The notes: generated from the sequence alone by a model not told the origin. Positions 46,013-54,249 are shown, numbered from the stretch's first letter. The stretch is 64,000 nucleotides of DNA from VRUE01 sp963704545 (GCA_963704545.1 OY969915.1:1612001-1676000), one strand, 5' to 3'. Numbers and translations are program-made.

Positions 46013-46497
46013 AAAGCTCCCTTCAGCGCCTCATAGCTCTGCTCGAGCGTCTGCGGCATCACTTTGGTGTCGGCGATCACGGGCATGAAGTTGGTGTCGC
46101 CGCCCCAGCGGGGGACGACGTGCATGTGGATGTGGTGCTCGACCCCGGCGCCGGCGACGCGGCCCTGGTTGAAGCCGACGTTGTAGCCGTGCGGGTCGTA
46201 GACGTCCTCGAGCCTGCTCATCGCCCGCTGGGCGAAGCCCATCATCTCGGCGACGGTCTCCGCCGGCAGATCCTGAATCCGGCCGACGTGCTCGTACGGC
46301 GCCACCATCAGGTGACCGTTCGTATACGGGAAGAGGTTGAGGATGACGAAGCAGCTCTCGCCCCTGTGCACGATCAGGGACGCCTCGTCGTCATCCGCGG
46401 CCGGCTTGGCGCAGAAGATGCACTCCTCCTCGATGTCCTTCGCTGCGTCCTTCACGTAGGCGAGGCGCCAGGGCGCCCAGATGCGGAAATTTGCCAC
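46009..46497 (-). CDS. HIT-family hydrolase/phosphorylase (Ap4A-type)
   Basis: 162 aa. The HIT triad is VEHHIHMHVVPRWGGDTNFMPV. CIFCAKPAADDDEASLIVHRGESCFVILNLFPYTNGHLMVAPYEHVG matches the actinobacterial Ap4A phosphorylase group. The start GTG 46497 gives ANFRIWAPWRLAYV, typical of the group. It overlaps the next gene by four bases and follows corA by 12 bases. Confidence 0.9.
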   Translation of the reverse strand: MANFRIWAPWRLAYVKDAAKDIEEECIFCAKPAADDDEASLIVHRGESCFVILNLFPYTNGHLMVAPYEHVGRIQDLPAETVAEMMGFAQRAMSRLEDVYDPHGYNVGFNQGRVAGAGVEHHIHMHVVPRWGGDTNFMPVIADTKVMPQTLEQSYEALKGAF

Positions 46498-46509
46498 GGG
46501 TGCTGGAGG

Positions 46510-47517
46510 CTATAGCCAGCCGCGGTTACGGAAGTAGGCAACCATGCCAAACAGGATTCCGAAAAGGCCGCCGAGGACGATGAAGAAGCCCTCCACGTCC
46601 TGCTCGAACGGCACCCACGAGTTCATCCCCATGATGCTCGCGATCAAGGTCAGGGGCAGGACGATGACCGTGATCGAAGTGAGGACGCGGAGGATGTCGT
46701 TGACGCGGTGGGAGATCACCGACTCGTTGGTCTCGGCCAGCGCCTCGACCACCTCCTTGTAGTTCTCCAGCATGTCCCAGATCCGCTCGTGCGCGTCGAC
46801 GATGTCGTCGAAGTAGATCTCCAGGTCGAGGTCGGTGGCCAGGTAGCGCTGCTTGACCTTCTCCAGGTCGCGCAGGACCGGTCGCTGCGGCCGGATCACC
46901 TTGCGGAAGTTGATGATCTCCTGCTTGACGTTGGAGATGTCGCGCACGACCTCCTCCGAGCGCCCCTCGAAGATGTCGTCCTCGAGCGCGTCGAGCTTGT
47001 TGCCGATCTTGCGCAGCATCGGGAAGCAGTAGTCGAAGCTGTCGTCGACGAGGCGGTAGAGCAGGTAGCCCGAGCCGCGCGAGAAGAGCTGCTCGCGCAG
47101 CTCCTCCTTGGCCCGGCAGCGCTCGAAGAGGTACTCGACCGGCTGCAGCGGCTGGTTGGGGATCGTCACCACGTAGCCGGGTCCGACGAAGAGGTCGAGC
47201 TCGCCCGTGCCGAGCCGTCCGGCAGCGGGGTCGAAGACGGGAAAGTGGAGGACGATGAAGAGGTAGTCGTCGTAGACGTCGATCTTCGGCCGCTGGTTGC
47301 GTGAGAGCACGTCCTCGAGGTCGAGGGCGTGGAAGTCGAAGTTCTGCTCCAGCCACTCGCGCTCCAGCGCTCCGGGCTGCTCGATGTTGACCCAGCGCAG
47401 GCCGGAGGAGTCGATCTGCTCGACGCGCGGCGCCTGCGGCTCAGCCTGCGCGGCGGGGTGAGCCGGTTCGCCGCGCCGCGGGACCCGCCGCAGCCTCGGC
47501 TTCGGAAGGTTCGGCAT
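46510..47517 (-). CDS. corA: CorA-family magnesium/cobalt transporter
   Basis: 335 aa. A cytoplasmic alpha/beta funnel domain (PKIDVYDDYLFIVLHFPVFD) is followed by a long helix and two C-terminal TM helices: ITVIVLPLTLIASIMGMNSWVPF with the GMN selectivity motif, and FFIVLGGLFGILFGMVAYF, ending RNRGWL. The pentamer gates Mg2+ entry. The N-terminal ~40 residues are basic and proline-rich. It heads the leftward operon corA-HIT-manB-MBL. It is divergent from the SAM-riboswitch-controlled operon. Confidence 0.93.
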   Translation of the reverse strand: MPNLPKPRLRRVPRRGEPAHPAAQAEPQAPRVEQIDSSGLRWVNIEQPGALEREWLEQNFDFHALDLEDVLSRNQRPKIDVYDDYLFIVLHFPVFDPAAGRLGTGELDLFVGPGYVVTIPNQPLQPVEYLFERCRAKEELREQLFSRGSGYLLYRLVDDSFDYCFPMLRKIGNKLDALEDDIFEGRSEEVVRDISNVKQEIINFRKVIRPQRPVLRDLEKVKQRYLATDLDLEIYFDDIVDAHERIWDMLENYKEVVEALAETNESVISHRVNDILRVLTSITVIVLPLTLIASIMGMNSWVPFEQDVEGFFIVLGGLFGILFGMVAYFRNRGWL

Positions 47518-47623
47518 CGTTTTGGCCTATCAGCTCGGCGGGCATGGACGCACTAGGTTAGCCGCCAATGCCGGCACTGGCTGCACGAGAACGCCCCTGG
47601 TAAGGTTTCTTCCTACATAAGCG

Positions 47624-47740
47624 CCACATCTAGAGGGGTGGAGGGACTGGCCCGTAGAAGCCCCGGCAACCATCTCGAACCTTCGGGTTCGGGGCAGGTG
47701 CCAACTCCAGCAGGTCTCGTCAGAGGCCTGGAAGATGTGG
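47624..47740 (+). promoter_or_regulatory. SAM-I (S-box) riboswitch
   Basis: P1 is CCACATCT (47624-47631) with AGATGTGG (47733-47740). The S-box core AGAGGGGTGGAGGGACTGGC, GAAGCCCCGGCAACC and GGTGCCAA.TCCAGCAG is unmistakable, with a variable P3 hairpin around CGAACCTTCGGGTTCG. It should bind S-adenosylmethionine and lower expression of the threonine synthase-like operon. A TAAGGT box at 47601-47606 is a possible -10. Confidence 0.95.
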
Positions 47741-47755
47741 GGGACGTCCGATCGG

Positions 47756-47784
47756 ACCTCTGCCCCACAAGGCGGAGGTTTTTT
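47756..47784 (+). terminator. Intrinsic terminator of the SAM riboswitch
   Basis: CCTCTGCC (47757-47764) pairs with GGCGGAGG (47771-47778), followed by six T's. The loop region CCCCACA (47763-47769) can instead pair with TGTGGGG at the P1 3' strand (47737-47743), giving an antiterminator when SAM is low. A GTCCGATCGGAC hairpin lies between. High SAM should stop transcription before the coding region. Confidence 0.9.
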
Positions 47785-47809
47785 CGTTGGCAATGGAAAG
47801 CGAGATCGG

Positions 47810-49042
47810 ATGGCAATCGAGAACCTGAAGTGCAAGGAGTGCGGGGCGACGTACGACCTCGGCGCTCATTTCGCCTGTGAGAACTGCTTCGGGCCGCTCG
47901 AAGTCGCCTACGACTTCTCCGGCCTCGACCCGCTCGAGACCAAGCGCAAGATCCAGGCGGGCTCGCAGGGAATCTGGCGCTACGCAGACTTCCTGCCCTT
48001 CGAGGGACGGCCCGGCGACCCGCTGGAGCCTGGGCTGACGCCGCTGCTGCGCGCCGACCGGCTCGCCGAGCGCCTCGGGCTCGACGCCGAGCTGTGGATC
48101 AAGAACGACGCCGCCAATCCCACCCACTCCTTCAAGGACCGCGTCGTCGCCGTCGCCGTCGCCAAGGCGCAGGAGTTGGGCTTCGACACCGTCGCCTGCG
48201 CCTCGACCGGCAACCTCGCGAACGCCGTGGCTGCCCACGCGGCTGCGGCCGGGCTGCGCTCCTACGTCTTCGTGCCCGCCAACCTCGAGGAGCAGAAGCT
48301 CCTCGCGACCGGGATCTACGGCACAAATCTGGTCGGCGTGCGCGGCAACTACGACGACGTCAACCGCCTCTGCACCCAGCTTGCCGAAACGCGGCCGTGG
48401 GCCTTCGTCAACGTCAACCTGCGCCCCTACTACGCCGAGGGCTCCAAGACGCTCGCATACGAGACGGCCGAGCAGCTGGGCTGGGAGCTTCCCGACCGGG
48501 TCGTCTGCCCGATTGCCTCCGGCTCGCTCTTCACCAAGGTCGGCCGCGGCTTCCAGGAGTGGCTTGACATCGGGCTGGTCGAGGGCGAGCAGCCGGTCTT
48601 CAACGGGGCCCAGGCGCAGGGCTGCAGCCCGGTCGCCACAGCCTTCGCCGAAGGCTGGGACGTCTGCAAGCCCCAGCGCCCCGACACGATCGCCAAGAGC
48701 CTCGCGATCGGCGATCCGGCCGACGGGCCCTACGCGGTCGAGCAGGCGCGCCGCACCGAGGGCTCGATCGACTCCGTCACCGACGAGGAGATTCGCGACG
48801 GGATCAGCCTCCTGGCGGAGACGACCGGGATCTTCACGGAGACCGCCGGTGGCGTCACCGTGGGCGTGCTGGCGAAGCTGGCCGAACGCGGCGAGATCGG
48901 CGCCGGCGAGCGCGTCGTCGTCTACATCACCGGCGAGGGGTTGAAGACCCTCGACGCCACCCGCGATAGGTTCCGCATGCACGAGATCGACCCCGACCTC
49001 GACAGCTTCGAGGCCGAGTTCCGCCAGGAGGTAGCTATCTGA
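47810..49042 (+). CDS. thrC: Threonine synthase-like PLP enzyme under SAM control
   Basis: 410 aa fold-type II PLP enzyme. An N-terminal zinc-ribbon-like part (LKCKECGATYDLGAHFACENCFGPLEVAYDFS) is followed by LTPLLRADRLAERLGLDAELWIKNDAANPTHSFKDRVVAVAVAKA with the PLP lysine at about residue 109, ACASTGNLANAVAAHAAAAGL, and the C-terminal VTVGVLAKLAERGEI. In the family it converts O-phosphohomoserine to threonine. I use ATG 47810; an in-frame ATG at 47735 lies inside the riboswitch. The SAM riboswitch and the adjacent CysO-like carrier make a homocysteine-forming role a credible alternative (see findings). Confidence 0.88.
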   Translation: MAIENLKCKECGATYDLGAHFACENCFGPLEVAYDFSGLDPLETKRKIQAGSQGIWRYADFLPFEGRPGDPLEPGLTPLLRADRLAERLGLDAELWIKNDAANPTHSFKDRVVAVAVAKAQELGFDTVACASTGNLANAVAAHAAAAGLRSYVFVPANLEEQKLLATGIYGTNLVGVRGNYDDVNRLCTQLAETRPWAFVNVNLRPYYAEGSKTLAYETAEQLGWELPDRVVCPIASGSLFTKVGRGFQEWLDIGLVEGEQPVFNGAQAQGCSPVATAFAEGWDVCKPQRPDTIAKSLAIGDPADGPYAVEQARRTEGSIDSVTDEEIRDGISLLAETTGIFTETAGGVTVGVLAKLAERGEIGAGERVVVYITGEGLKTLDATRDRFRMHEIDPDLDSFEAEFRQEVAI

Positions 49043-49314
49043 TGTCAGTCACCGTGAAGATCCCGACCCAGTTGCGCGCCGCGACCGGGGGGGAGGCAGA
49101 GCTCGAGGTCGCCGGCTCGACCGTCGGCGAGGTCCTCGACGCGGTCTTCGAGACGCACGACGGCCTGCGCGAGCGGATCACCCAGGACGGCGACCTGCGC
49201 CGCTTCGTCAACGTCTACGTCAGCGGTGAGGACATCCGCTTCCAGGAGGGTCTCGCGACGCGGATCGACGACGGGGCCGAGGTGACGATTTTGCCCGCTG
49301 TTGCAGGTGGCTAA
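49042..49314 (+). CDS. CysO-like (MoaD/ThiS-fold) sulfur-carrier protein
   Basis: 90 aa beta-grasp protein ending VTILPAVAGG; the C-terminal GlyGly is the site of thiocarboxylation in the family. It resembles mycobacterial CysO throughout (VTVKIPTQLRAATGGEAELEV, LRRFVNVYVSGEDIRFQEGLATRIDDGAEVTILPAVAGG). CysO delivers sulfide to O-phosphoserine via CysM. No Mec-type peptidase or CysM gene is adjacent; its neighbour is the threonine synthase-like enzyme, whose stop overlaps its ATG by one base. A MoeZ-type activating enzyme must be elsewhere. Confidence 0.88.
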   Translation: MSVTVKIPTQLRAATGGEAELEVAGSTVGEVLDAVFETHDGLRERITQDGDLRRFVNVYVSGEDIRFQEGLATRIDDGAEVTILPAVAGG

Positions 49315-50086
49315 GCCACCCGTCGTCATCCTCTGCGGAGGTCGGGGGACGAGGCTGCGGGAGCGGACAGAGACCGTGCCCAAGGCGCTGGTGGAGATCG
49401 GGGGGCGGCCGATTCTCTGGCACGTGATCGGGATTTATGCGGCGCAGGGGTTTCAGAACTTCCTGCTTGCAACCGGATACCTGGGGGAGATGGTCGAGGA
49501 GTTCGTCACCGCGGAGGCCTGGCCGGATGGGATCGAGGTCGAGTGCGTGGACACGGGTATCGACACGCCAACAGGGGGGCGGATCGCCCGGCTCGGCGAG
49601 CGGCTCGGCGACGAGTCCTTTTGCGCCACCTACGCGGATGGCGTTGCGGACGTCGATCTCGATTCGCTGCTCGGCTTTCACCGGGAGCACGGTGCCCTGG
49701 GGACTGTGACGGTGGTTCAACCCGCGCTCCAGTGGGGCGTCGCACAGCTGGACGGCGATGACCGCGTCAAGGGCTTCGTCGAGAAGCCCCGCAGCGAGCA
49801 CTGGATCAACGGCGGCTTCTTCTGCTTCGAGCCGGGGGCACTCGACTACCTGGACGAGGGCAGCGTCCTGGAGCGGGAGCCGCTCGAGCGCCTGGCCGCG
49901 GACGGCCAGCTCCGCGCTCACCGCCACGAGGGGTTCTGGGACTGCATGGACACCTACAAGGACGCGGTCGAGCTCAACGACCTCTGGTCCTCGGGCGAAG
50001 CTCCCTGGCCGACCTTCGCCGATGCGAGAGTTGACCCCGCTCTAGGTGGGTCAACTCTCGCATCGGCGTCCGGAGAGCATCGGTGA
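49307..50086 (+). CDS. Sugar-1-phosphate nucleotidyltransferase (RfbF/glucose-1-P cytidylyltransferase-like)
   Basis: 259 aa. It has the nucleotide loop VVILCGGRGTRLRERTETVPKALVEIGGRPILWHVI, ATGYLGEMVEEFV, DTGIDTPTGGRIARL, the metal site ATYADGVADVDLD and FVEKPRSEHWINGGFFCFEP. The TG..T.TGGRI and DGVADV elements favour glucose-1-phosphate cytidylyltransferase over thymidylyltransferase. GTG 49307 (or TTG 49301) overlaps the sulfur-carrier gene. The last ~20 codons are formed by a perfect 21-bp inverted repeat and look unrelated to the family. Confidence 0.8.
   Translation: MAKPPVVILCGGRGTRLRERTETVPKALVEIGGRPILWHVIGIYAAQGFQNFLLATGYLGEMVEEFVTAEAWPDGIEVECVDTGIDTPTGGRIARLGERLGDESFCATYADGVADVDLDSLLGFHREHGALGTVTVVQPALQWGVAQLDGDDRVKGFVEKPRSEHWINGGFFCFEPGALDYLDEGSVLEREPLERLAADGQLRAHRHEGFWDCMDTYKDAVELNDLWSSGEAPWPTFADARVDPALGGSTLASASGEHR
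50017..50068. repeat. Perfect 21-bp inverted repeat in 3' end of nucleotidyltransferase gene
   Basis: Arms 50017-50037 and 50048-50068 are fully complementary with a 10-base loop CGCTCTAGGT. It encodes the last residues (ADARVDPALGGSTLASASG) without breaking the frame. No T-run follows. Confidence 0.85.
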
Positions 50087-51075
50087 AGTCCCTCGTCACG
50101 GGCGCGCACGGCTTCGTCGCCTCTCACCTGGCCAAGGCCCTGCTGGAACGCGACGACTCGGTTCGGGTGCTCGACCGGCCCGACCCGCGAATCGCCGACG
50201 TAGGGGGTCCGCGCCTCTCGGCACTCGACATGCTCGGCTTGCGCGGTGAGGTCGAGCTCGCCGAGGGCGACCTGCGCGACGCCGAGGCTGTGGCCGCAGC
50301 GGTCACCGGTTGCGACTCGGTCTTCCACCTGGCGGCGCAGACCATTGTCGGCGTCGCGCGCGAGTCGCCGGCCGAGACCTTCGAGGTCAACGTGCGCGGT
50401 GCCTGGAACGTCTTCGAGGCCTGCCGCGAGCACGGCGTCGCCCGCGTCGTCTTCGCCTCATCCGACAAGGCATACGGCACCAGCCCCGAGCTTCCGTATC
50501 GGGAGGACTTCCCCCTGCGCGCCTCCTACCCGTATGACGCGAGCAAGGCTGCGGCGGACGTGATCGCCCGCAGCTATGCCCACGCCTACGGGGTACCACT
50601 GGCCGTCACCCGCTTCGCCAACATCTACGGCGGCGGCGACCTCAACTTCTCGCGTCTGATTCCGGAGACGACGATCGCGGTCCTCGACGGTCGCCCGCCG
50701 CAGATCCGCTCGGACGGGAGTCCCGAGCGGGACTTTCTCCACGTCGACGACGCGGTATCCGCCTACCTCGCGATAGCTGCTGCGCTCGATCGTGAGGGGG
50801 CGAGGGGGGAGGCCTTCAACGCCGGCGGCGAGCGCCCGCACTCGGTGCGCGAGGTCGTCGACCTGATTGCGGGGGCAGCGGGGACCGGAGTCGAACCCGA
50901 GTACCTCGGCAGTGGCACCCCCGACGGCGAGATCGACCGCCAGTACGTCGACTCGGCCAAGCTGCGCGAACTGACGGACTGGCGGCCGCGGGTCGAGCTC
51001 ACCGAGGGCCTGGCTCGCACGATCGATTGGTACCGGTCCCACCCGCAAGCCCGCCCTGCAAAGGTGCCCGTGTAG
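50083..51075 (+). CDS. NAD-dependent sugar epimerase/dehydratase (CDP-glucose 4,6-dehydratase-like)
   Basis: 330 aa extended SDR. It has the Rossmann motif LVTGAHGFVASHLAKALLERD, DSVFHLAAQTIVGVARESPAETFEVNVRGAWNVFEAC, VVFASSDKAYGTSPELPYREDFPL, YPYDASKAAADVIARSYAHAYG (YxxxK) and TRFANIYGGGDLNFSRLIPETT. The SSDKAYG and ANIYGGGDLN..R.IP elements are typical of the CDP-glucose 4,6-dehydratase (RfbG) group. Paired with the upstream RfbF-like gene (GTGA overlap) it would make CDP-4-keto-6-deoxyglucose for a deoxysugar in glycans. Substrate assignment is inferred. Confidence 0.82.
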   Translation: MKSLVTGAHGFVASHLAKALLERDDSVRVLDRPDPRIADVGGPRLSALDMLGLRGEVELAEGDLRDAEAVAAAVTGCDSVFHLAAQTIVGVARESPAETFEVNVRGAWNVFEACREHGVARVVFASSDKAYGTSPELPYREDFPLRASYPYDASKAAADVIARSYAHAYGVPLAVTRFANIYGGGDLNFSRLIPETTIAVLDGRPPQIRSDGSPERDFLHVDDAVSAYLAIAAALDREGARGEAFNAGGERPHSVREVVDLIAGAAGTGVEPEYLGSGTPDGEIDRQYVDSAKLRELTDWRPRVELTEGLARTIDWYRSHPQARPAKVPV

Positions 51076-51077
51076 TC

Positions 51078-51875
51078 ATGTGCGGACGTTTTACGGTCAC
51101 GACCAAGGACACGAAGACGATCGCCGACCGCTTCCAGGTCGAGCTGGAGAAGGCGCTGGAGCGAAACGCGGCCGGGGACGCGCCGCCGCCGCGGGCCGAG
51201 CGGGTCAAGGAGGTCGAAGCGGGGCTGGGGCGCTTCAACGTGGCGCCGACCCAGGAGGTGCTGACGGTGCGCGCCTCACCCGATCCCGACGAGGCCGCCC
51301 GGGGCGAGCGTGAGGCGCGGCTGATGCGCTGGGGCCTCGTCCCGCGCTGGGCCAAGGACCTCAAGGTCGGCTACCGGATGATCAACGCCAAGACCGAGAA
51401 CCTGACTTCGAGCCGTGCCTACTCGCCGCTGGTCGGCAAGTTCCGCCACCGCTGCCTGATCGTCGCCGACGGCTTCTACGAGTGGATGGTGGCGGAGGAC
51501 CCCAAACAGCCCCGCCAGCCCTGGCGCTTCACGGTCGACGGCGGAGAGCCGTTCGCGTTCGCCGGGATCTGCACCCGCAAGGAGTGGGAGGACCCCGAGG
51601 ACCGGGGCTTCGACGACGGCTGGCTCTACAGCTGCACGATCGTCACGACGACGCCGAACGAGGTGGTTGCCAAGGTGCACGACCGGATGCCGGCGATCCT
51701 GCCCAGCGCAGAGGCGGAGGCCGCCTGGTTGCGTCCGGACCTCGAGGTCGAGGACGCGGTGGCGATGTGCGCGCCGCTGCCCGCGAGTCGCATGGAGGGC
51801 GCGCCCGCAAACCCGAAGCTGAACAAGGTCGGCAAAGGGATCGAAGGCCCGGAGCTGCTGGTAGCGCCACCCTGA
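51078..51875 (+). CDS. yedK: SOS response-associated peptidase-fold protein (YedK/HMCES)
   Basis: 265 aa SRAP domain. After Met removal the catalytic Cys2 is N-terminal (MCGRFTVT), which forms a thiazolidine crosslink with abasic sites in single-stranded DNA. FNVAPTQEVLTVR (Asn), RMINAKTENLTSSRAYSPLVGKFRHRCLIVADGFYEW (Glu) and VHDRMPAIL (His) complete the active site. ATG 51078 is mandatory because of Cys2. A 40-residue insert (ERNAAGDAPPPRAERVKEVEAG) is longer than in E. coli. It starts two bases after the dehydratase stop, so it is the last gene of the SAM-riboswitch operon. Confidence 0.94.
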   Translation: MCGRFTVTTKDTKTIADRFQVELEKALERNAAGDAPPPRAERVKEVEAGLGRFNVAPTQEVLTVRASPDPDEAARGEREARLMRWGLVPRWAKDLKVGYRMINAKTENLTSSRAYSPLVGKFRHRCLIVADGFYEWMVAEDPKQPRQPWRFTVDGGEPFAFAGICTRKEWEDPEDRGFDDGWLYSCTIVTTTPNEVVAKVHDRMPAILPSAEAEAAWLRPDLEVEDAVAMCAPLPASRMEGAPANPKLNKVGKGIEGPELLVAPP

Positions 51876-51913
51876 GGGCAGCTGCAAGGCGAGCGTGCCT
51901 CAGGTGGCGACTG

Positions 51914-54127
51914 TCATTCGTGAGGGAAGCCCCGCAGCAGCTCGACGTCGAGCCTGGCCTCCACCGCGCTGCCGTCGAAGAGCGGTTGAAGTTCGGGGTG
52001 GCTGAAGATGGATTCATAGCGGTGCCCACTCTGCGGGAGCTCCCCCGTTCCGACGAAGTATTTAACGTCCTCTGGCGCGCGACGCAGGTGATCGGCCAGG
52101 TCGGGCCAGCGCATGCGCAGGATCGTCAACAGGGCCAGCTGCTGGCGTTGCTCTTTGGTCAGCAGGTAGCCCTCGCGCAGCAGCCTGTCTCGCTCCAGGC
52201 CATAGGCATTCATCAGCCTCTTCATCGAGCGAGGATTGTTCTCCAGCATCGGAATGAACTCGGAGAGCAGCGTTTCGAGCTGCTCATGGAGCGCCGGGGC
52301 GTTGAGCCGCCGGACCGCGGCCGAGCGCAGCGCGTCCTCGCTGAATTCCCCTGCCAGCTCTGCGACCGTCGCCTCGACCGCCGCCTCTGTCGAGGCTTTG
52401 GAGAATGCCCTTCGCAGGGCCTGGGGGTGAGTCTGTTCGTCTGTCGGCGAGGTCCCATCCCCCAGCAGTGCGTTCCAGTAGCGCTCCTTGGCTTTCTCCG
52501 GCACCGGTGGGATCTCGAGTGAGATCTGGAACGTCTTTTCGAGGAAGAGAAAGCCCAGGGAGCGACCCGGTTCTCCGATGGTCTCGCCGAACTCCCTATA
52601 GGTGGACCTGAAGCTCTCACACAGCCATGTCCGGTCAGCGGCCACGACGTAGGTGACCGGCTCCTCCGTGAAGAGCGTCTGAACGCCCTCGAGCAGCTCG
52701 ACGACGTAATGCGGCTGACAGCGATCGAGATCGTCGATGAAGACGACGATCGGGTAGCCACTGGAGCGAACCAGCCACCGAAAACGGCTCCGGTAGACCC
52801 CGAGCGGATCGTGGGATCGCTTGAGGAACTTCGCCGCACGCTCCGCGGAGTCCACCGCCAGCCATCTGCCGGTACCCCGGGCAAATCCCAAAACCCCTGT
52901 CAGGAGAGTTATCGCCGAGCCGAGGGCGAGGAGGATGGCCTGCACGGCGCTGAGCGACTTGTCGGCCAGGCCGAACCAGTCGAGCATCCACGCGACGGCC
53001 AGCAACCCTGCGAGCAGCAACCCGGCCAGAAGTGCGGCTCGGGCGTTCCAGGCCTGCCACGCGATGTCGCGGATCCAAAACCAGGCCCAGCGAACCCGGT
53101 TGACCTGCCAGAGCTCGCGACGGCAGGCACGTCGCAGGTCGGCGAGCAGCCACCACCACGGAGGGACCAGCCGCTGGTGGCGCCAGGCGTCGAATTCCAC
53201 CACGATCCACCGGGACAAGGCTGGATCCGTCGCTGTACGCGGACGGATCGCGCCCCACGCTCGCTGTACTGGATCGCCGAACTTGGGGCTCGGACGGTTG
53301 CGCAGGTCCCGGGCCAGGAATCGCAGGAAGGAGGACTTGCCGGCACCCCAAGGCGCATAGACGTGCGTCATGAAGCTACCCGCCGCTCGCGAGGCCCTCC
53401 TCTCATCTCGAAGCTTTCGCCGCCGCTGGCTCCAGGTTTCCACCGGCGCCTCTGTGTTCTCGCCGCGGGTTCGGCGAATTCGCTCTGCAAGCACCTCTGC
53501 CAGGCGAGCCCGGCCGAGCTCGTCCCGATTCGTCGGACGGTCAGGATGCGTGGGAACCGCGGCGAGCGGGCTTTCGTCCGTCGAGTCCTGACCGCCGTCC
53601 AGGTCACCGGGCGGGTCATTGACCGGCTCGGTTTCTTCGCCGGGTGAGCTTCCCTTCTGTAGCTGGGCCATTCGAGAAGAGATCTCCGATATCTCGTGCC
53701 GAACCATCTTCGGGTCAACGTCCAGCTCCGCGAGTGTCGCAATCGAATCTGTGCCGAGCACGAGCAGCGCCAGAAGAAGGTGCTCGGTGTCGATCTCCTG
53801 TTGGTCAAAGGCGATCGCTTCCTGCCAAGCGAGCTCGCAAATCTCGGCAACAGGGTCCGTTATGGGGAGGTCGGCATCTTCTCGCGGCGGTGAGTGGGCT
53901 CGCATGATGCGCTGCTTCCACAGGCGGCGATGGGTGACTCCGTGCGATTCCAGTATCCAGGCGGCCATGCCTTCCTCTTCGCCCGCGAGACCGAGCAGGA
54001 GATCGAGATCACCGACCCGGTCTGCCCCCGCCCTGTTCGCCGTACTCTGTGCCAGCTCGAGTACGCGCAACCCGTGCGTGGTGAATGGTCTGTCCGGTAT
54101 ACCCGTTCCCTGGGGTGCTTCCGCCAC
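51914..54127 (-). CDS. ClpN-KAP fusion: membrane-anchored KAP-family P-loop NTPase
   Basis: 737 aa. Two Clp-N (Clp R) repeats occupy about 15-75 (FTTHGLRVLELAQSTANRAGADRVGDLDLLLGLAGEEEGMAAWILE) and 88-147 (IDTEHLLLALLVLGTDSIATLAELDVDP). An acidic linker follows. The KAP NTPase has Walker A HVYAPWGAGKSSFLRFLARDL (258-266 core), EFDAWRHQ, two TM helices inserted at about 363-383 and 394-416, and Walker B VVFIDDLDRCQPHYVVELLEGVQ (460-469). A helical C-terminal region follows. KAP NTPases have their NTPase domain split by membrane helices and occur in phage-exclusion and defence contexts; Clp-N domains bind adaptors or substrates. I do not know a named family with this fusion. GTG 54127 follows a TAGGCT box. 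An IS982 element lies upstream. Confidence 0.85.
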   Translation of the reverse strand: MAEAPQGTGIPDRPFTTHGLRVLELAQSTANRAGADRVGDLDLLLGLAGEEEGMAAWILESHGVTHRRLWKQRIMRAHSPPREDADLPITDPVAEICELAWQEAIAFDQQEIDTEHLLLALLVLGTDSIATLAELDVDPKMVRHEISEISSRMAQLQKGSSPGEETEPVNDPPGDLDGGQDSTDESPLAAVPTHPDRPTNRDELGRARLAEVLAERIRRTRGENTEAPVETWSQRRRKLRDERRASRAAGSFMTHVYAPWGAGKSSFLRFLARDLRNRPSPKFGDPVQRAWGAIRPRTATDPALSRWIVVEFDAWRHQRLVPPWWWLLADLRRACRRELWQVNRVRWAWFWIRDIAWQAWNARAALLAGLLLAGLLAVAWMLDWFGLADKSLSAVQAILLALGSAITLLTGVLGFARGTGRWLAVDSAERAAKFLKRSHDPLGVYRSRFRWLVRSSGYPIVVFIDDLDRCQPHYVVELLEGVQTLFTEEPVTYVVAADRTWLCESFRSTYREFGETIGEPGRSLGFLFLEKTFQISLEIPPVPEKAKERYWNALLGDGTSPTDEQTHPQALRRAFSKASTEAAVEATVAELAGEFSEDALRSAAVRRLNAPALHEQLETLLSEFIPMLENNPRSMKRLMNAYGLERDRLLREGYLLTKEQRQQLALLTILRMRWPDLADHLRRAPEDVKYFVGTGELPQSGHRYESIFSHPELQPLFDGSAVEARLDVELLRGFPHE

Positions 54128-54135
54128 CGAACCGA

Positions 54136-54141
54136 AGCCTA
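54136..54141 (-). promoter_or_regulatory. -10 box, leaderless ClpN-KAP gene
   Basis: TAGGCT on the minus strand lies eight bases before GTG 54127. The IS left end is about 90 bases further upstream and could influence expression. Confidence 0.45.
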
Positions 54142-54228
54142 TGGCGAGGCCGATCGCACTAGCAAGTTCGTCAGCGATTCCCGCTTATGAGGTCATTAGC
54201 GCCGATGGGCGATGCCCACCCTGTTATC

Positions 54229-54249
54229 CCTAGACGGTTGATTCCACGC
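54229..54249 (+). repeat. IS982 left terminal inverted repeat
   Basis: CCTAGACGGTTGATTCCACG plus C; complementary to the right end at 19 of 21 positions. Confidence 0.8.

Noticed and set aside
47735..47809. Upstream ATG in frame with the threonine synthase-like gene
   Set aside because: It lies in the SAM riboswitch P1 and would be translated through the terminator; family homology starts at 47810.
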